A stretch of 64,000 bases of DNA from CASICS01 sp045564455 (lineage in GTDB: Bacteria; Pseudomonadota; Gammaproteobacteria; Magnimaribacterales; AG-339-G14), in NCBI GenBank assembly GCA_045564455.1, contig JBJLHG010000002.1:620001-684000 (forward strand), in the 5' to 3' direction. A program made the translations under genes and the position numbers. The notes under the pieces were generated by a model. The model was not told the origin of the DNA. It saw only the letters and a program-made list of their open reading frames with translations, and did no database searches. Each line of letters begins with the position of its first letter. The stretch's first letter is position 1. Positions 43,560 through 52,244 of the stretch are shown piece after piece.

Positions 43560-44773
43560 ATTCCAAAATCCCATGAAAGACCTTCTTTGTATTTTTTGAG
43601 TATTTGTTTTGCTATCAATATTCTATGCACTTCATCAGGACCATCTGCAAGTCTTAGAGTTCTAGCTCCTTGATACATCCCAAATAATGGTAGATCAGCA
43701 GATACGCCTTTCCAACCATAAACTTGAATTGCTCTATCTACTACTCGATGCATTGCTGCTGGGACATATATTTTTATTGCAGATATATCAACTCTAGGAT
43801 CGCCTTCTGAATCCATGACTTCAGCACAATGAATTGTCATCAATCTAGCTGTTTGGATATCTATATAGGAATCCGCAATGAAACCTTGAATTAATTGTTT
43901 TGATTCTAAAAGACCTCCATGAACTTCTCTAGTTGTAGTTCTTTGCATCATCAAATCAAAGGCTCTCCACATTTGACCTATACTATTCATGCAATGGAAC
44001 ACTCTTCCTGCTCCTAGCCTGTCTTGGGCAGCTGCATGACCGGATCCTCTTGCACCCAATTGATTTTCAATTGGCACTCGAACATCTTCGTATTTAATTT
44101 CTACATGATCGCCTCCTGTATGCCCCCAAATCGGAACTGACCTGACTATGTTGAATCCAGGCGTATCTGTTGGAACTATGATTTGAGTCATTCTTGAATT
44201 AACTTCGCCACTGTCACTCTCTTCTTCGGTTCTACACATTACAATGGCAAAATTAGCTCTTATTCCATTTGACGTCATAACTTTATGACCATTAATAACC
44301 CATTCATCTCCTTCTTTTTTTGCGGTTGTTGTAATCGATCTAGGATCCGATCCAGCATTATCAGGCTCTGTCATGGAGAATGCAGATTCAATTTCTCCAG
44401 CAATTAAAGGTTCTAACCACTTTTTCTTTTGATCTTCGGTTCCATATTTTAAAAGTATTTTTTGATTTCCAGAATTTGGAGCAATTACACCAAACAATCT
44501 ATTTGACAAAGGAGACCAAGCAAGAATCTCATTCATATATGCATGCGCCATAAATCCTATTCCCATACCTCCATATTCTTTCGGTAAATGAGGAGCCCAA
44601 AGATCATTATTTTTTACTTCAGCTTTAATTTCTTCTCTGAGTTTTTTAGCGGAATCACCGCCTTGATAGATTATGCTTTCGTTAGGGATAATTTTGTCAG
44701 CAACTATTGTTGATGTTTTTTCTCTGATCTCATTTATTTCTTTTGAAAGAGTTGGTATTGGTGATATTTCCAT
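43556..44773 (-). CDS. acyl-CoA dehydrogenase
   Basis: FAD enzyme of beta-oxidation-type reactions, 405 aa. Typical motifs include FSMTEPDNAGSDPRSI near 138-153, VINGHKVMTSNGIRANFAIV, and the C-terminal QVYGWKGVSADLPL and RLADGPDEVHRILIAKQIL. The C-terminal location of this DGPDEVH motif resembles the ACAD10/11 and long-chain groups, in which an Asp replaces the usual Glu base. Chain-length preference cannot be read. It is divergent from the esterase lipoprotein gene. Confidence 0.9.
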   Translation of the reverse strand: MEISPIPTLSKEINEIREKTSTIVADKIIPNESIIYQGGDSAKKLREEIKAEVKNNDLWAPHLPKEYGGMGIGFMAHAYMNEILAWSPLSNRLFGVIAPNSGNQKILLKYGTEDQKKKWLEPLIAGEIESAFSMTEPDNAGSDPRSITTTAKKEGDEWVINGHKVMTSNGIRANFAIVMCRTEEESDSGEVNSRMTQIIVPTDTPGFNIVRSVPIWGHTGGDHVEIKYEDVRVPIENQLGARGSGHAAAQDRLGAGRVFHCMNSIGQMWRAFDLMMQRTTTREVHGGLLESKQLIQGFIADSYIDIQTARLMTIHCAEVMDSEGDPRVDISAIKIYVPAAMHRVVDRAIQVYGWKGVSADLPLFGMYQGARTLRLADGPDEVHRILIAKQILKKYKEGLSWDFGI

Positions 44774-44848
44774 AATAGTTTTTTTGTTTTTATTCTTGCA
44801 TAATAACTAAAGAGTTTAGTTTCATAAACTTATTTTGAGGGGAATATT

Positions 44849-46630
44849 TTGATTAAAAAAATTAGTTATTTATTATTATTTATAATTTTAGTAAGTTGTT
44901 CAGTTGATAATGGCGCTAAGAAAATAATAGTTGAAGATTTTTCTACCCTAAGAGATTCTTCTTCTGGTTTGATAGTTGGGTTTCAAGATCATTATGATTC
45001 TATAACTTGGTTAGGTATACCATATGCAGAGCCTCCAATAGGTGAATTGAGATGGCGTGCACCTGTTTCAAAAAGAAAATCTGATACTACTATCAAAGCT
45101 TTAACCCATTCAGATATATGCTTCCAGAATAATGGCCGCATTGTTAAATATGATGAAAGTAATTCTGATTACATAGGCTCGGAAGATTGTTTATATCTTA
45201 ATATCCATGCTCCTAAAAATTCTTCACTAAACTCTAATTTTCCTGTAATGGTTTGGATACATGGAGGAGGAAATACTACAGGATCTGCTAACGTTTATGA
45301 TTTTAGCAAGCTTGCGAGTCAACATAATTTGATAGTTGTTACTATAAACTACCGTTTGGGTCCGCTTGGATGGTTTTATCATCCCAGTTTAAATAAAACT
45401 GGAAAATCTTTAGAAGACAAGTCAGGAAATTTCGGCTTGCTTGATCAAATAGAAGCCTTGAAATGGATAAAAGAAAATATTAAAAACTTTGGAGGCGATT
45501 CTTCAAATGTAACAATTTTTGGAGAGTCAGCAGGAGGACATAATGTTTTTTCCTTAATTTCTTCTCCAGTTGCAAAAGATTTGTTTCACAAAGCTATTTC
45601 ACAAAGTGGTTCGACTAGATCATTTTCTTTATCACAAGCGTCTAATTATATAGACGATGAAAATAGTCCCGGTCTTCCTACAAGCTCAAAAGAAGCAGTT
45701 AATAAATTTCTAGTTAAAAAAAATCAAGCTAAAGATCGATTTGAAGCAAAAATCATGCAAGATTCTATGGACGATTTAATGCTTGCTGACTTTTTGCAAA
45801 GTTTAAATCCTGAAGAAATCTATGAAGTCTATGATGAAGCCACTGTGGCTGGAATGTTTAGGGTTCCAAGAATCATAGCTGACGGATATGTGTTACCGGT
45901 TGATGGGATGAATTTTAAAAAGAACCAATTTAATAAAGTGCCCACGATGCTTGGAACTAACAGAGATGAAATGAAATTATTTTATTCAATGGATCCTGAC
46001 TATGTGACAAGAGTTTTAAATATTCTCATTTTCGTAAAGGATAAAGAAAAATATGAAATTGAAAATGAATATTCCTCAAAAAACTGGAAGATAAATGGTG
46101 TTGATAATCCAGCAAGAAGATTAATTAAATCGGGTAATTCAGAGGTTTATGCCTACAGATTTGACTGGGATGAAGAACCCAAATATCTTTGGATGGATTT
46201 TTCAAAAATCTTTGGCGCAGCTCATGGGTTTGAAATTTCCTTCGTCTCTGGAATATTTCGTTATTTTGGGTTTGAAGATTATATCATTAATGACTCAAAC
46301 AGAGATGCAGCTAGAGAGCTTTCTAATGCAATGATGTCTTATTGGGCAGAGTTTGCTTATTCAGGAAATCCGGGCAAAGGTAGAGATAAAAATCTAGTTA
46401 ATTGGGATGCTTGGAATTTAGATAAAAATACAAACAAATTTATAATATTAGATACAAATAAAGATAAGGGAATTAGGATGGCCAAATCTCAATTATTTCA
46501 TTCGGATGAACTAAAAAGATTGGCTTCAGATGACAGAATTAAAGATTTTGCTACTAAATGTCAATATATTGTAGAATTAAAAGATTCAGGAAATAAATCA
46601 AACTTTTCAATGGATGGATGTGAGTTATGA
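44849..46630 (+). CDS. carboxylesterase type B lipoprotein
   Basis: Predicted exported alpha/beta-hydrolase of 593 aa. A signal peptide with lipobox LVSC gives a lipidated Cys near residue 16. The nucleophile Ser is in FGESAGGHN, the oxyanion hole in IHGGGN, the acid likely in GTNRDE and the His in AAHGFEISF, all in carboxylesterase order. The start is TTG at 44849 with a strong GAGGGG ribosome site at 44837-44842, six bases ahead; there is no suitable ATG. Substrate unknown, probably environmental esters. It overlaps the next gene by four bases. Confidence 0.87.
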   Translation: MIKKISYLLLFIILVSCSVDNGAKKIIVEDFSTLRDSSSGLIVGFQDHYDSITWLGIPYAEPPIGELRWRAPVSKRKSDTTIKALTHSDICFQNNGRIVKYDESNSDYIGSEDCLYLNIHAPKNSSLNSNFPVMVWIHGGGNTTGSANVYDFSKLASQHNLIVVTINYRLGPLGWFYHPSLNKTGKSLEDKSGNFGLLDQIEALKWIKENIKNFGGDSSNVTIFGESAGGHNVFSLISSPVAKDLFHKAISQSGSTRSFSLSQASNYIDDENSPGLPTSSKEAVNKFLVKKNQAKDRFEAKIMQDSMDDLMLADFLQSLNPEEIYEVYDEATVAGMFRVPRIIADGYVLPVDGMNFKKNQFNKVPTMLGTNRDEMKLFYSMDPDYVTRVLNILIFVKDKEKYEIENEYSSKNWKINGVDNPARRLIKSGNSEVYAYRFDWDEEPKYLWMDFSKIFGAAHGFEISFVSGIFRYFGFEDYIINDSNRDAARELSNAMMSYWAEFAYSGNPGKGRDKNLVNWDAWNLDKNTNKFIILDTNKDKGIRMAKSQLFHSDELKRLASDDRIKDFATKCQYIVELKDSGNKSNFSMDGCEL

Positions 46631-47220
46631 AAAAAATAGACTTTTACTTTGACTTTGCAAGCCCAAATGGCTATTTAAGTCATCAAGCTTTAAAAAAATA
46701 TACTAATCAATCGGATATAGAAATAAATTACATTCCTGTTCTTTTGGGAGGAATCTTTAAATTAACTAATAACCAGCCACCTATGATGGCTTTTGCAGAG
46801 GTTAAAGGAAAATTAGAATATGAAAACTTAGAGATGCAGAGATTTATCGATTTTCATAATTTAACTAAATTCAAAATGAATCCGAATTTTCCTGTTATAA
46901 CACTCATGTTGATGAGAGGAGCTATTGCAGCAGAGGAAGAAGGTTTTTTAGCAGACTACATAGAAAAAATGTCTATCGAAATGTGGGAAAAAGAAAAGAA
47001 ATTAGATGATCCTGAAGTTTTAAAAACAGCTTATGATGAAGCTGGATTTGATTCAGAAAAACTTTTTAATTTAATGGGCACGCAAGATATAAAAGATAAG
47101 CTTTTGAGTAACTCTAGTTTAGCTGCTGAAAGGGGAGTTTTTGGAATCCCTACATTTTTCGTTAATGATGAAATGTATTTTGGCAAAAATACATTGTTAG
47201 AAATTTTTAAAGATTCTTAG
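46627..47220 (+). CDS. DsbA-fold 2-hydroxychromene-2-carboxylate isomerase-like protein
   Basis: A 197-aa glutathione S-transferase kappa / HCCA isomerase family member. It begins IDFYFDFASPNGYLSHQAL (about 4-22), where the Ser of SPNGYL is the family glutathione-activating residue. GVFGIPTFFVNDEMYFGK near 175-192 is the cis-proline segment. HCCA isomerases act in naphthalene degradation, but most marine homologues have unknown substrates. It is translationally coupled to the esterase. A relative lies at 55300-55974. The end overlaps the convergent glycosyltransferase gene by 14 bases. Confidence 0.85.
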   Translation: MKKIDFYFDFASPNGYLSHQALKKYTNQSDIEINYIPVLLGGIFKLTNNQPPMMAFAEVKGKLEYENLEMQRFIDFHNLTKFKMNPNFPVITLMLMRGAIAAEEEGFLADYIEKMSIEMWEKEKKLDDPEVLKTAYDEAGFDSEKLFNLMGTQDIKDKLLSNSSLAAERGVFGIPTFFVNDEMYFGKNTLLEIFKDS

Positions 47221-48295
47221 TTTTATTCATTAAATAACTTAACAAGCTCCATAAGGGCAACAGTAATAGAAATAACACTAAAGATATCCATTCCGGGACA
47301 TTAAAATACATTAAAGTTATTCCAAAAGAGGAGATAGCTATGCTTATCAAAGAAACTATTAAAAGGGTTTCCCTGCTTGAAAATCCTAAGTCTAAATACA
47401 AGTGATGGATGTGTTTTCTGTCTGAATTAAAAACAGAAACATTGCTTTTAAATCTTAACCACATTACTTGAATCGCATTTAGCAAAACTAATCCAACACA
47501 CCATAAAGCGTCTACAGGACGAACTTCAATAAAAGAACTTTGAGTAGCCAAAACAAAATTACACGCCAAAAGAAAACCAATTGTCATAGCTCCGTGGTCT
47601 CCAATAAAAACTTTAAACTTACTTCCCATGAAGTTTAAGTTCATGATTGAGTAGGGCAAAAGAGCGGCAATGAAAGCTATGAAGGCGAAGTTAAAATTAC
47701 CTATTAGAATAGAAATTCCTATAATAGCGATATAAACTTGTAACGAAAATAATCCATCGATACCGTCTATCCAATTATATGCATTTGTTATTCCTACAAC
47801 GCAAAACAATGTAAAAAGAAATGCTAGATATTCGTGAAGAATAATATCTTCACCGCCAAATATAGGACCCAAATTAACAATACTCATATCCCCTAATTGA
47901 ATCATTAGAGTGGTACAGCTTATTTGAGCAAATAACCTTACCCAAACAGGAAGATTTATAAGATCATCTATTAAACAAATCGCCAGTAGCACCATTGATA
48001 AAATTATCAACCATGTAAGAGAAACATATGGATAGTTATCAGGAATCAACACAACCTCCAGTAGGCTGGGACTAAAAAGACTATCTAACTTAAAATAAAA
48101 AACAGCAAAAGAAAATATAGAAAAAATCATAAAAGAAACAGCAAAAGATAAGCCTCCAGAAAGAGGTATATCATTCTTATGTTTTTTCTTAATTCCATCA
48201 GGAGAATCAATAAAGCCTCTTTTCTTAAAAAAATCGCGAACTAAAAAGTGAATTATAAAACTCACCAGAAGATATAGTAAAAATAACGAAAACAA
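47207..48295 (-). CDS. WecA-like undecaprenyl-phosphate sugar-1-phosphate transferase
   Basis: Polytopic inner-membrane glycosyltransferase family 4 enzyme, 362 aa with about ten hydrophobic helices. Catalytic motifs: DDLINLP (Asp-Asp), NAYNWIDGIDGL with the conserved Asn and Asp, GDHGA in place of the usual GDxGS, and the HIHHLYLDLG loop typical of WecA and WbpL. It starts O-antigen or other surface polysaccharide synthesis by moving HexNAc-1-phosphate to undecaprenyl phosphate. No other polysaccharide genes are in the window, so it is an isolated copy. Confidence 0.88.
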   Translation of the reverse strand: MFSLFLLYLLVSFIIHFLVRDFFKKRGFIDSPDGIKKKHKNDIPLSGGLSFAVSFMIFSIFSFAVFYFKLDSLFSPSLLEVVLIPDNYPYVSLTWLIILSMVLLAICLIDDLINLPVWVRLFAQISCTTLMIQLGDMSIVNLGPIFGGEDIILHEYLAFLFTLFCVVGITNAYNWIDGIDGLFSLQVYIAIIGISILIGNFNFAFIAFIAALLPYSIMNLNFMGSKFKVFIGDHGAMTIGFLLACNFVLATQSSFIEVRPVDALWCVGLVLLNAIQVMWLRFKSNVSVFNSDRKHIHHLYLDLGFSSRETLLIVSLISIAISSFGITLMYFNVPEWISLVLFLLLLPLWSLLSYLMNKTKNL

Positions 48296-48309
48296 TTTTT
48301 TTTATTTTT

Positions 48310-49134
48310 TTAGCTTAAAAAACTATCATCTTTTTCAAGCATTAGATCATAGATAGGTTGAAAACTTGCCCACATAGCAAATTCAGATCCAACTTGAGTC
48401 TTGGTAAGCTCTGCAACATCATCGCTTATTCTTTCCATTTGCCCAGCTGATTCAGCAATAAGTTGAGATTGACAGCATCTATCCATTGATAAAAATGCCC
48501 AAAGCGCAGCATCAACAGACTCCCCTGTAGTCAGAAGACCATGATTTTTAAGAATTGCTGCTTTCTTATCACCTAAAGCTTTGGCTATTCTATCTCCTTC
48601 ATCAGTTTCTAAAACAACACCAGTGAAGTCATCAAACAAGACGTGATTATCATAAAAGGCACATGAATCTTGAGTAATGGGTTCTAATAAACGGCCTAAA
48701 GTTGAAAATGATTTGCCATACATGGAATGAGAATGAGCTGCAGCATTTACATCAGATCTTGCTTCATGCAATCTTGAATGGATTGCAAAAGCAGCTGTGT
48801 TTAACATTTTACCTTCTCCCTGCACAATGTTTCCATCACGATCAACAAGTATTAAATCTGAAATGCAAATTTGTCCAAAATGCATACCAAAAGGATTAAC
48901 CCAAAAATAATGAGGAAATTCTGGGTCTCTTAAAGTGATATGGCCAGCAATACCTTCATCGTAGCCAAAATGAGAAAACATTCTAAATCCAGCTGCTAAC
49001 CTTTCTAACTGATGTCTTCTGATTTCTTCCATGGTATTACATTCAACAGGAGCTAAAGAACCTTTTTCTTTCTGCGGCAACTTCCCTAAGGATGTATCGA
49101 TAGGAAGATTAATTTCGTTTTTTTCGTCTGACAT
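48310..49134 (-). CDS. class II aldolase/adducin family protein
   Basis: Zinc-dependent aldolase fold of 274 aa. The family zinc-binding histidines are seen in AAHSHSMYGK near 135-144 and in LKNHGLLTTG near 196-205; a GHITLRD motif occurs near 65-71. Family members cleave sugar phosphates such as fuculose-1-phosphate or act on related hydroxy acids; adducin-like members need not be aldolases. Its start lies 83 bases from the divergent fumC, with two TACA...TGTA palindromes in between. Confidence 0.82.
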   Translation of the reverse strand: MSDEKNEINLPIDTSLGKLPQKEKGSLAPVECNTMEEIRRHQLERLAAGFRMFSHFGYDEGIAGHITLRDPEFPHYFWVNPFGMHFGQICISDLILVDRDGNIVQGEGKMLNTAAFAIHSRLHEARSDVNAAAHSHSMYGKSFSTLGRLLEPITQDSCAFYDNHVLFDDFTGVVLETDEGDRIAKALGDKKAAILKNHGLLTTGESVDAALWAFLSMDRCCQSQLIAESAGQMERISDDVAELTKTQVGSEFAMWASFQPIYDLMLEKDDSFLS

Positions 49135-49169
49135 AAAAGCCTCTAAAATAATATTAATTTAGTTCAAAT

Positions 49170-49197
49170 ATACAATGTATTATTTTGTACAATTGTA
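49170..49197. promoter_or_regulatory. paired TACA/TGTA palindromes upstream of fumC
   Basis: ATACAATGTAT (49170-49180) and TACAATTGTA (49188-49197) are each perfect inverted repeats, centred about 17 bases apart, in the divergent gap between the class II aldolase gene and fumC. A possible fumC promoter overlaps them: TTGTAC (49185-49190), 17 bases, TATATA (49208-49213). That would start transcription at about the ATG itself (49218). Confidence 0.35.
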
Positions 49198-49217
49198 TTT
49201 TAAACATTATATAAATT

Positions 49218-50621
49218 ATGGCAAAAGCAAAAAAAGGATTTCGAATAGAAAAAGATAGTTTGGGTGAAGTTTATGTTCCCCGAAACGCATTATACGGAGC
49301 GCAAACTCAAAGAGCTGTTGAAAACTTTCCCATTAGCGGAATTAAAATGGATTTTCCTTTTACCAATTCATTTGTTGATTCTTTAGGAATTATCAAAGAT
49401 GCAGCTGCAAAAGCTAATAAAACTTTAGGTCTTTTAGCTCCTAAAACAGCAAACGCAATCTCTAAAGCGGCTAAAGAGGTTTGGCAAAGCAAACATAATA
49501 AAGAATTTCCTTTAGATGTATTTCAAACCGGTTCAGGAACAAGTTCTAATATGAATGCTAATGAAGTCATCGCAAATTTGGCTACTAAATCAAGCGGTGT
49601 AAAAATTGATCCTAATGATGATGTGAATATGAGTCAAAGTAGTAACGATGTTATTCCTACTGCCATAAAAGTAAGCGCACATATGGATTTGTCTCAAAAA
49701 TTATTTCCTACTCTCGACAAATTAATTGCCACCATAGATAAAAAAGCTACCTCTCTGAAAGGAATTGTTAAGACTGGAAGAACTCATCTAATGGATGCTA
49801 TGCCAATTGATTTTTCTCAAGAGCTTGGAGCATGGTCAGCTCAATTAAGCTCTTCTAAAGAGATGTTAAAAATATTAGAACAAAAACTTTTGGAACTCCC
49901 TCAAGGCGGAACAGCTATCGGCACGGGTATTAATGCACACTCTAAATTTGCTAAGATTTTTGCTAAAGAAGTTTCAAATTTAACTGGCTCTAAATTCAAA
50001 CCATGCGATGATTTATTTCAGGGTTTAAGCGCGCAAGACACATCTGTTCAAGTCTCTGGAGAATTGAAAAATTTAGCAGTAATTTTAATGAAAATATCTA
50101 ATGACTTAAGATGGATGAACAGTGGACCACTGTCAGGTTTATCTGAAATAGAGTTAAAGGCATTGCAACCAGGGAGCAGTATTATGCCGGGTAAAGTAAA
50201 TCCTGTTGTCCCCGAAGCTATGACAATGGTAGCTGCAGATGTCATTGGAAATGATGCAACAATCACAGTAGCTGCTCAAGCAGGTAATTTCCAACTCAAT
50301 GTAATGTTACCGGTTATTTGTTATAACTTACTCAAGAGTATAAATATTTTAGCAGGCGGGATGGATGTTTTAGCTGATAAAGCCATTAAATCTTTTAAGG
50401 TTAATAAGGTATCTATTGAGCGTTCTTTGAATAAAAATCCAATTTTAGTAACAGCCTTAAATCCTATTATCGGATATGCAAAAGCAGCTGCCATAGCTAA
50501 AAAAGCCTACAAAGAAGACAGACCAATTATCGAAGTTGCTCTTGAAGAGACAGATATAAGCGAGGCTAGACTCAGAAAAATACTAGATCCAGTTAAGCTA
50601 ACAAAAGGCGGAATTAATTAA
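49218..50621 (+). CDS. fumC: class II fumarate hydratase
   Basis: Iron-independent fumarase of 467 aa, interconverting fumarate and malate. The superfamily signature GSSIMPGKVNPVVPEA lies near 315-330; substrate-site motifs FQTGSGTSSNMNANEV, SQSSNDVIPTA and KTGRTHLMDAMP are intact. The N-terminal DSLGEVYVP and ALYGAQTQRAVENFPISG confirm FumC over aspartase. Basic N-terminal MAKAKKGFR extension is slightly longer than usual. It complements sdhCDAB and sucCD in the TCA cycle. The next gene starts immediately after its stop. Confidence 0.96.
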   Translation: MAKAKKGFRIEKDSLGEVYVPRNALYGAQTQRAVENFPISGIKMDFPFTNSFVDSLGIIKDAAAKANKTLGLLAPKTANAISKAAKEVWQSKHNKEFPLDVFQTGSGTSSNMNANEVIANLATKSSGVKIDPNDDVNMSQSSNDVIPTAIKVSAHMDLSQKLFPTLDKLIATIDKKATSLKGIVKTGRTHLMDAMPIDFSQELGAWSAQLSSSKEMLKILEQKLLELPQGGTAIGTGINAHSKFAKIFAKEVSNLTGSKFKPCDDLFQGLSAQDTSVQVSGELKNLAVILMKISNDLRWMNSGPLSGLSEIELKALQPGSSIMPGKVNPVVPEAMTMVAADVIGNDATITVAAQAGNFQLNVMLPVICYNLLKSINILAGGMDVLADKAIKSFKVNKVSIERSLNKNPILVTALNPIIGYAKAAAIAKKAYKEDRPIIEVALEETDISEARLRKILDPVKLTKGGIN

Positions 50622-50969
50622 ATGAGCGAAGATAACTTAATAAATAAATCCTGCGAAGCTTGCAATGTAGATGCTCCTCTAGTCACCAAAGAAGAAATTG
50701 CTGAATTAAAGCCTCAGATACCTGCTTGGGAGTTAGTTGAAATTGATAAGATTCAAAGATTAACTTGTGGATTTGCCTTCAAATCATATTTAGATGGTTT
50801 GAATTTTGTTTCAAAGGTTGCTGCAATGGCAGAGACAGAAGATCATCACCCAGAAATAATATTAGAATGGGGTAAAGTAACTGTTTCTTGGTGGTCTCAC
50901 AAAATTAAAGGGCTGCATAAAAATGATTTCATTGCAGCAGCAAAAACTGATTCAATTTACTCTAATTGA
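50622..50969 (+). CDS. phhB: pterin-4a-carbinolamine dehydratase
   Basis: Recycles the pterin cofactor of aromatic amino acid hydroxylases. The 115-aa protein has the catalytic ETEDHHPEI near 75-83 and the downstream VTVSWWSHKIKGLHKNDFIAA. An N-terminal CEAC motif precedes the core, as in many bacterial members. It starts at the base after the fumC stop. No phenylalanine hydroxylase is in the window, so it may have a pterin role beyond PhhA. Three bases separate it from the convergent MFS gene. Confidence 0.9.
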   Translation: MSEDNLINKSCEACNVDAPLVTKEEIAELKPQIPAWELVEIDKIQRLTCGFAFKSYLDGLNFVSKVAAMAETEDHHPEIILEWGKVTVSWWSHKIKGLHKNDFIAAAKTDSIYSN

Positions 50970-50972
50970 GCG

Positions 50973-52208
50973 TTAACGAATTACAATTCGAGATCCAATT
51001 GCAAAAGCAATTAAAGATACGATGCCCATCATCAGAAAGGCTTCGATATAAATATTCATATCAAATGCTCTGCCTACAATAAATATTCCTACGGGCTGAA
51101 GCGGAACCACGATCAAACCTGAAAAACCTCTTACTGATCCAAGGTTAACAGAGCCAAATGCCTTTAAAAAACATGCGCTCATCAAAACCATTGCTCCACC
51201 AAACCCCATTCCAAAGATGAAACAAAAAATCGTAAATAAGCCATAACTATTAGAAATAGTTAATCCAAAGATTCCAATAGATTGCATCAACATCATTAAC
51301 ATGACCGGTTTATTGGCTGTTAATTTATCGATTAAATAACCAAATAAAACTTTTCCCAAAACTCCGCCAAAAGCTGCAAGCGAATAAGCGAAGACATACT
51401 GTTTTACTGGAAAACCAACGAATGAAAATGTTTCAATAAAACCGACTTTTTCCGAGTGCAAAGGCAAATGCAGGAGTACTCCACCCATAGCAAAAAATTG
51501 AAATGCAAAAGTTAATGAGATTATCCAGAATATTTTTGATTTAAAAAAATCTGCTATTTCCATTAAATCAGTATTCTTAGATGCCTCTGGCTGTATTTCT
51601 AAATCATCTTTTTGTTGTCCAATTTCTTCAGGAGTATCTATTACAAAAAATCTTACAACAGGAAGAAGAACTAAAAATACTATAAAACCAAACACTAAAT
51701 AGACGTTTCGCCATCCAATGAGATCTATCAATGGGTCAACTAGTATCGGCAAAACTACACCGGAAAAAGAAATGCCGATAGCGGCAATACCTAAAGCCAT
51801 TCCAGCATTTGTTTCAAACCAATTAGCAACTAATTTTGTAACTGATAGATTTCCTAAAGCAGGTCCGCCAATAGCAAAAAAAGTTGCGTAGATTAGCAAT
51901 AAACTAAGGCTGTTTTCAATAAAAGAAACTGATAGAAGCCCAAATCCAAAAATTAAACCACCTATTGTCATTATTTTTTTTACAGAATATTTATCTAAGA
52001 TCCTTCCTAGAAATATTGAGGCAACGACAGAAAATATAAAAAAGAGAGAAAGGGCGCCTGAAAGTTGCGATTGAGTTGCTCCAAGATCTCTTTCAAGATG
52101 AGAAAACATCAATGGAAAACAATAAAAAACGAAACCGACAACTGAAAACTCCATCATCATTGCGGTATAAACCATTTGCCAGCCCTTAAATTTAGTTATT
52201 TTGCTCAT
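50973..52208 (-). CDS. MFS transporter, monocarboxylate-porter-like
   Basis: Twelve-helix major facilitator of 411 aa. The inter-helix motif GRILDKYSVKK (loop 2-3) is near 65-75, matching the G-x(3)-D-x-x-x-x-[RK] pattern, and the helix pattern with NLSVTKLVANWFETNAGMALG resembles monocarboxylate/oxalate-formate type porters. A large central loop with KDDLEIQPEA separates the two halves. Substrate unknown. Divergent from guaB. Confidence 0.85.
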   Translation of the reverse strand: MSKITKFKGWQMVYTAMMMEFSVVGFVFYCFPLMFSHLERDLGATQSQLSGALSLFFIFSVVASIFLGRILDKYSVKKIMTIGGLIFGFGLLSVSFIENSLSLLLIYATFFAIGGPALGNLSVTKLVANWFETNAGMALGIAAIGISFSGVVLPILVDPLIDLIGWRNVYLVFGFIVFLVLLPVVRFFVIDTPEEIGQQKDDLEIQPEASKNTDLMEIADFFKSKIFWIISLTFAFQFFAMGGVLLHLPLHSEKVGFIETFSFVGFPVKQYVFAYSLAAFGGVLGKVLFGYLIDKLTANKPVMLMMLMQSIGIFGLTISNSYGLFTIFCFIFGMGFGGAMVLMSACFLKAFGSVNLGSVRGFSGLIVVPLQPVGIFIVGRAFDMNIYIEAFLMMGIVSLIAFAIGSRIVIR

Positions 52209-52232
52209 AGTTTATTTTTTCATATCTTTCTG

Positions 52233-52238
52233 TATAAT
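52233..52238 (+). promoter_or_regulatory. -10 element of guaB placed for a leaderless start
   Basis: A perfect TATAAT preceded by TG lies six bases before the guaB ATG (52245), so normal spacing would start transcription on the A of the start codon. No good -35 box is seen 16-18 bases upstream (GTTTAT at 52210). No Shine-Dalgarno sequence is present. Confidence 0.45.
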
Positions 52239-52244
52239 CTGAAA

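Noticed and set aside
46149..46334. 61-aa open frame inside the esterase gene
   Set aside because: Out-of-frame shadow of the carboxylesterase C-terminal region.
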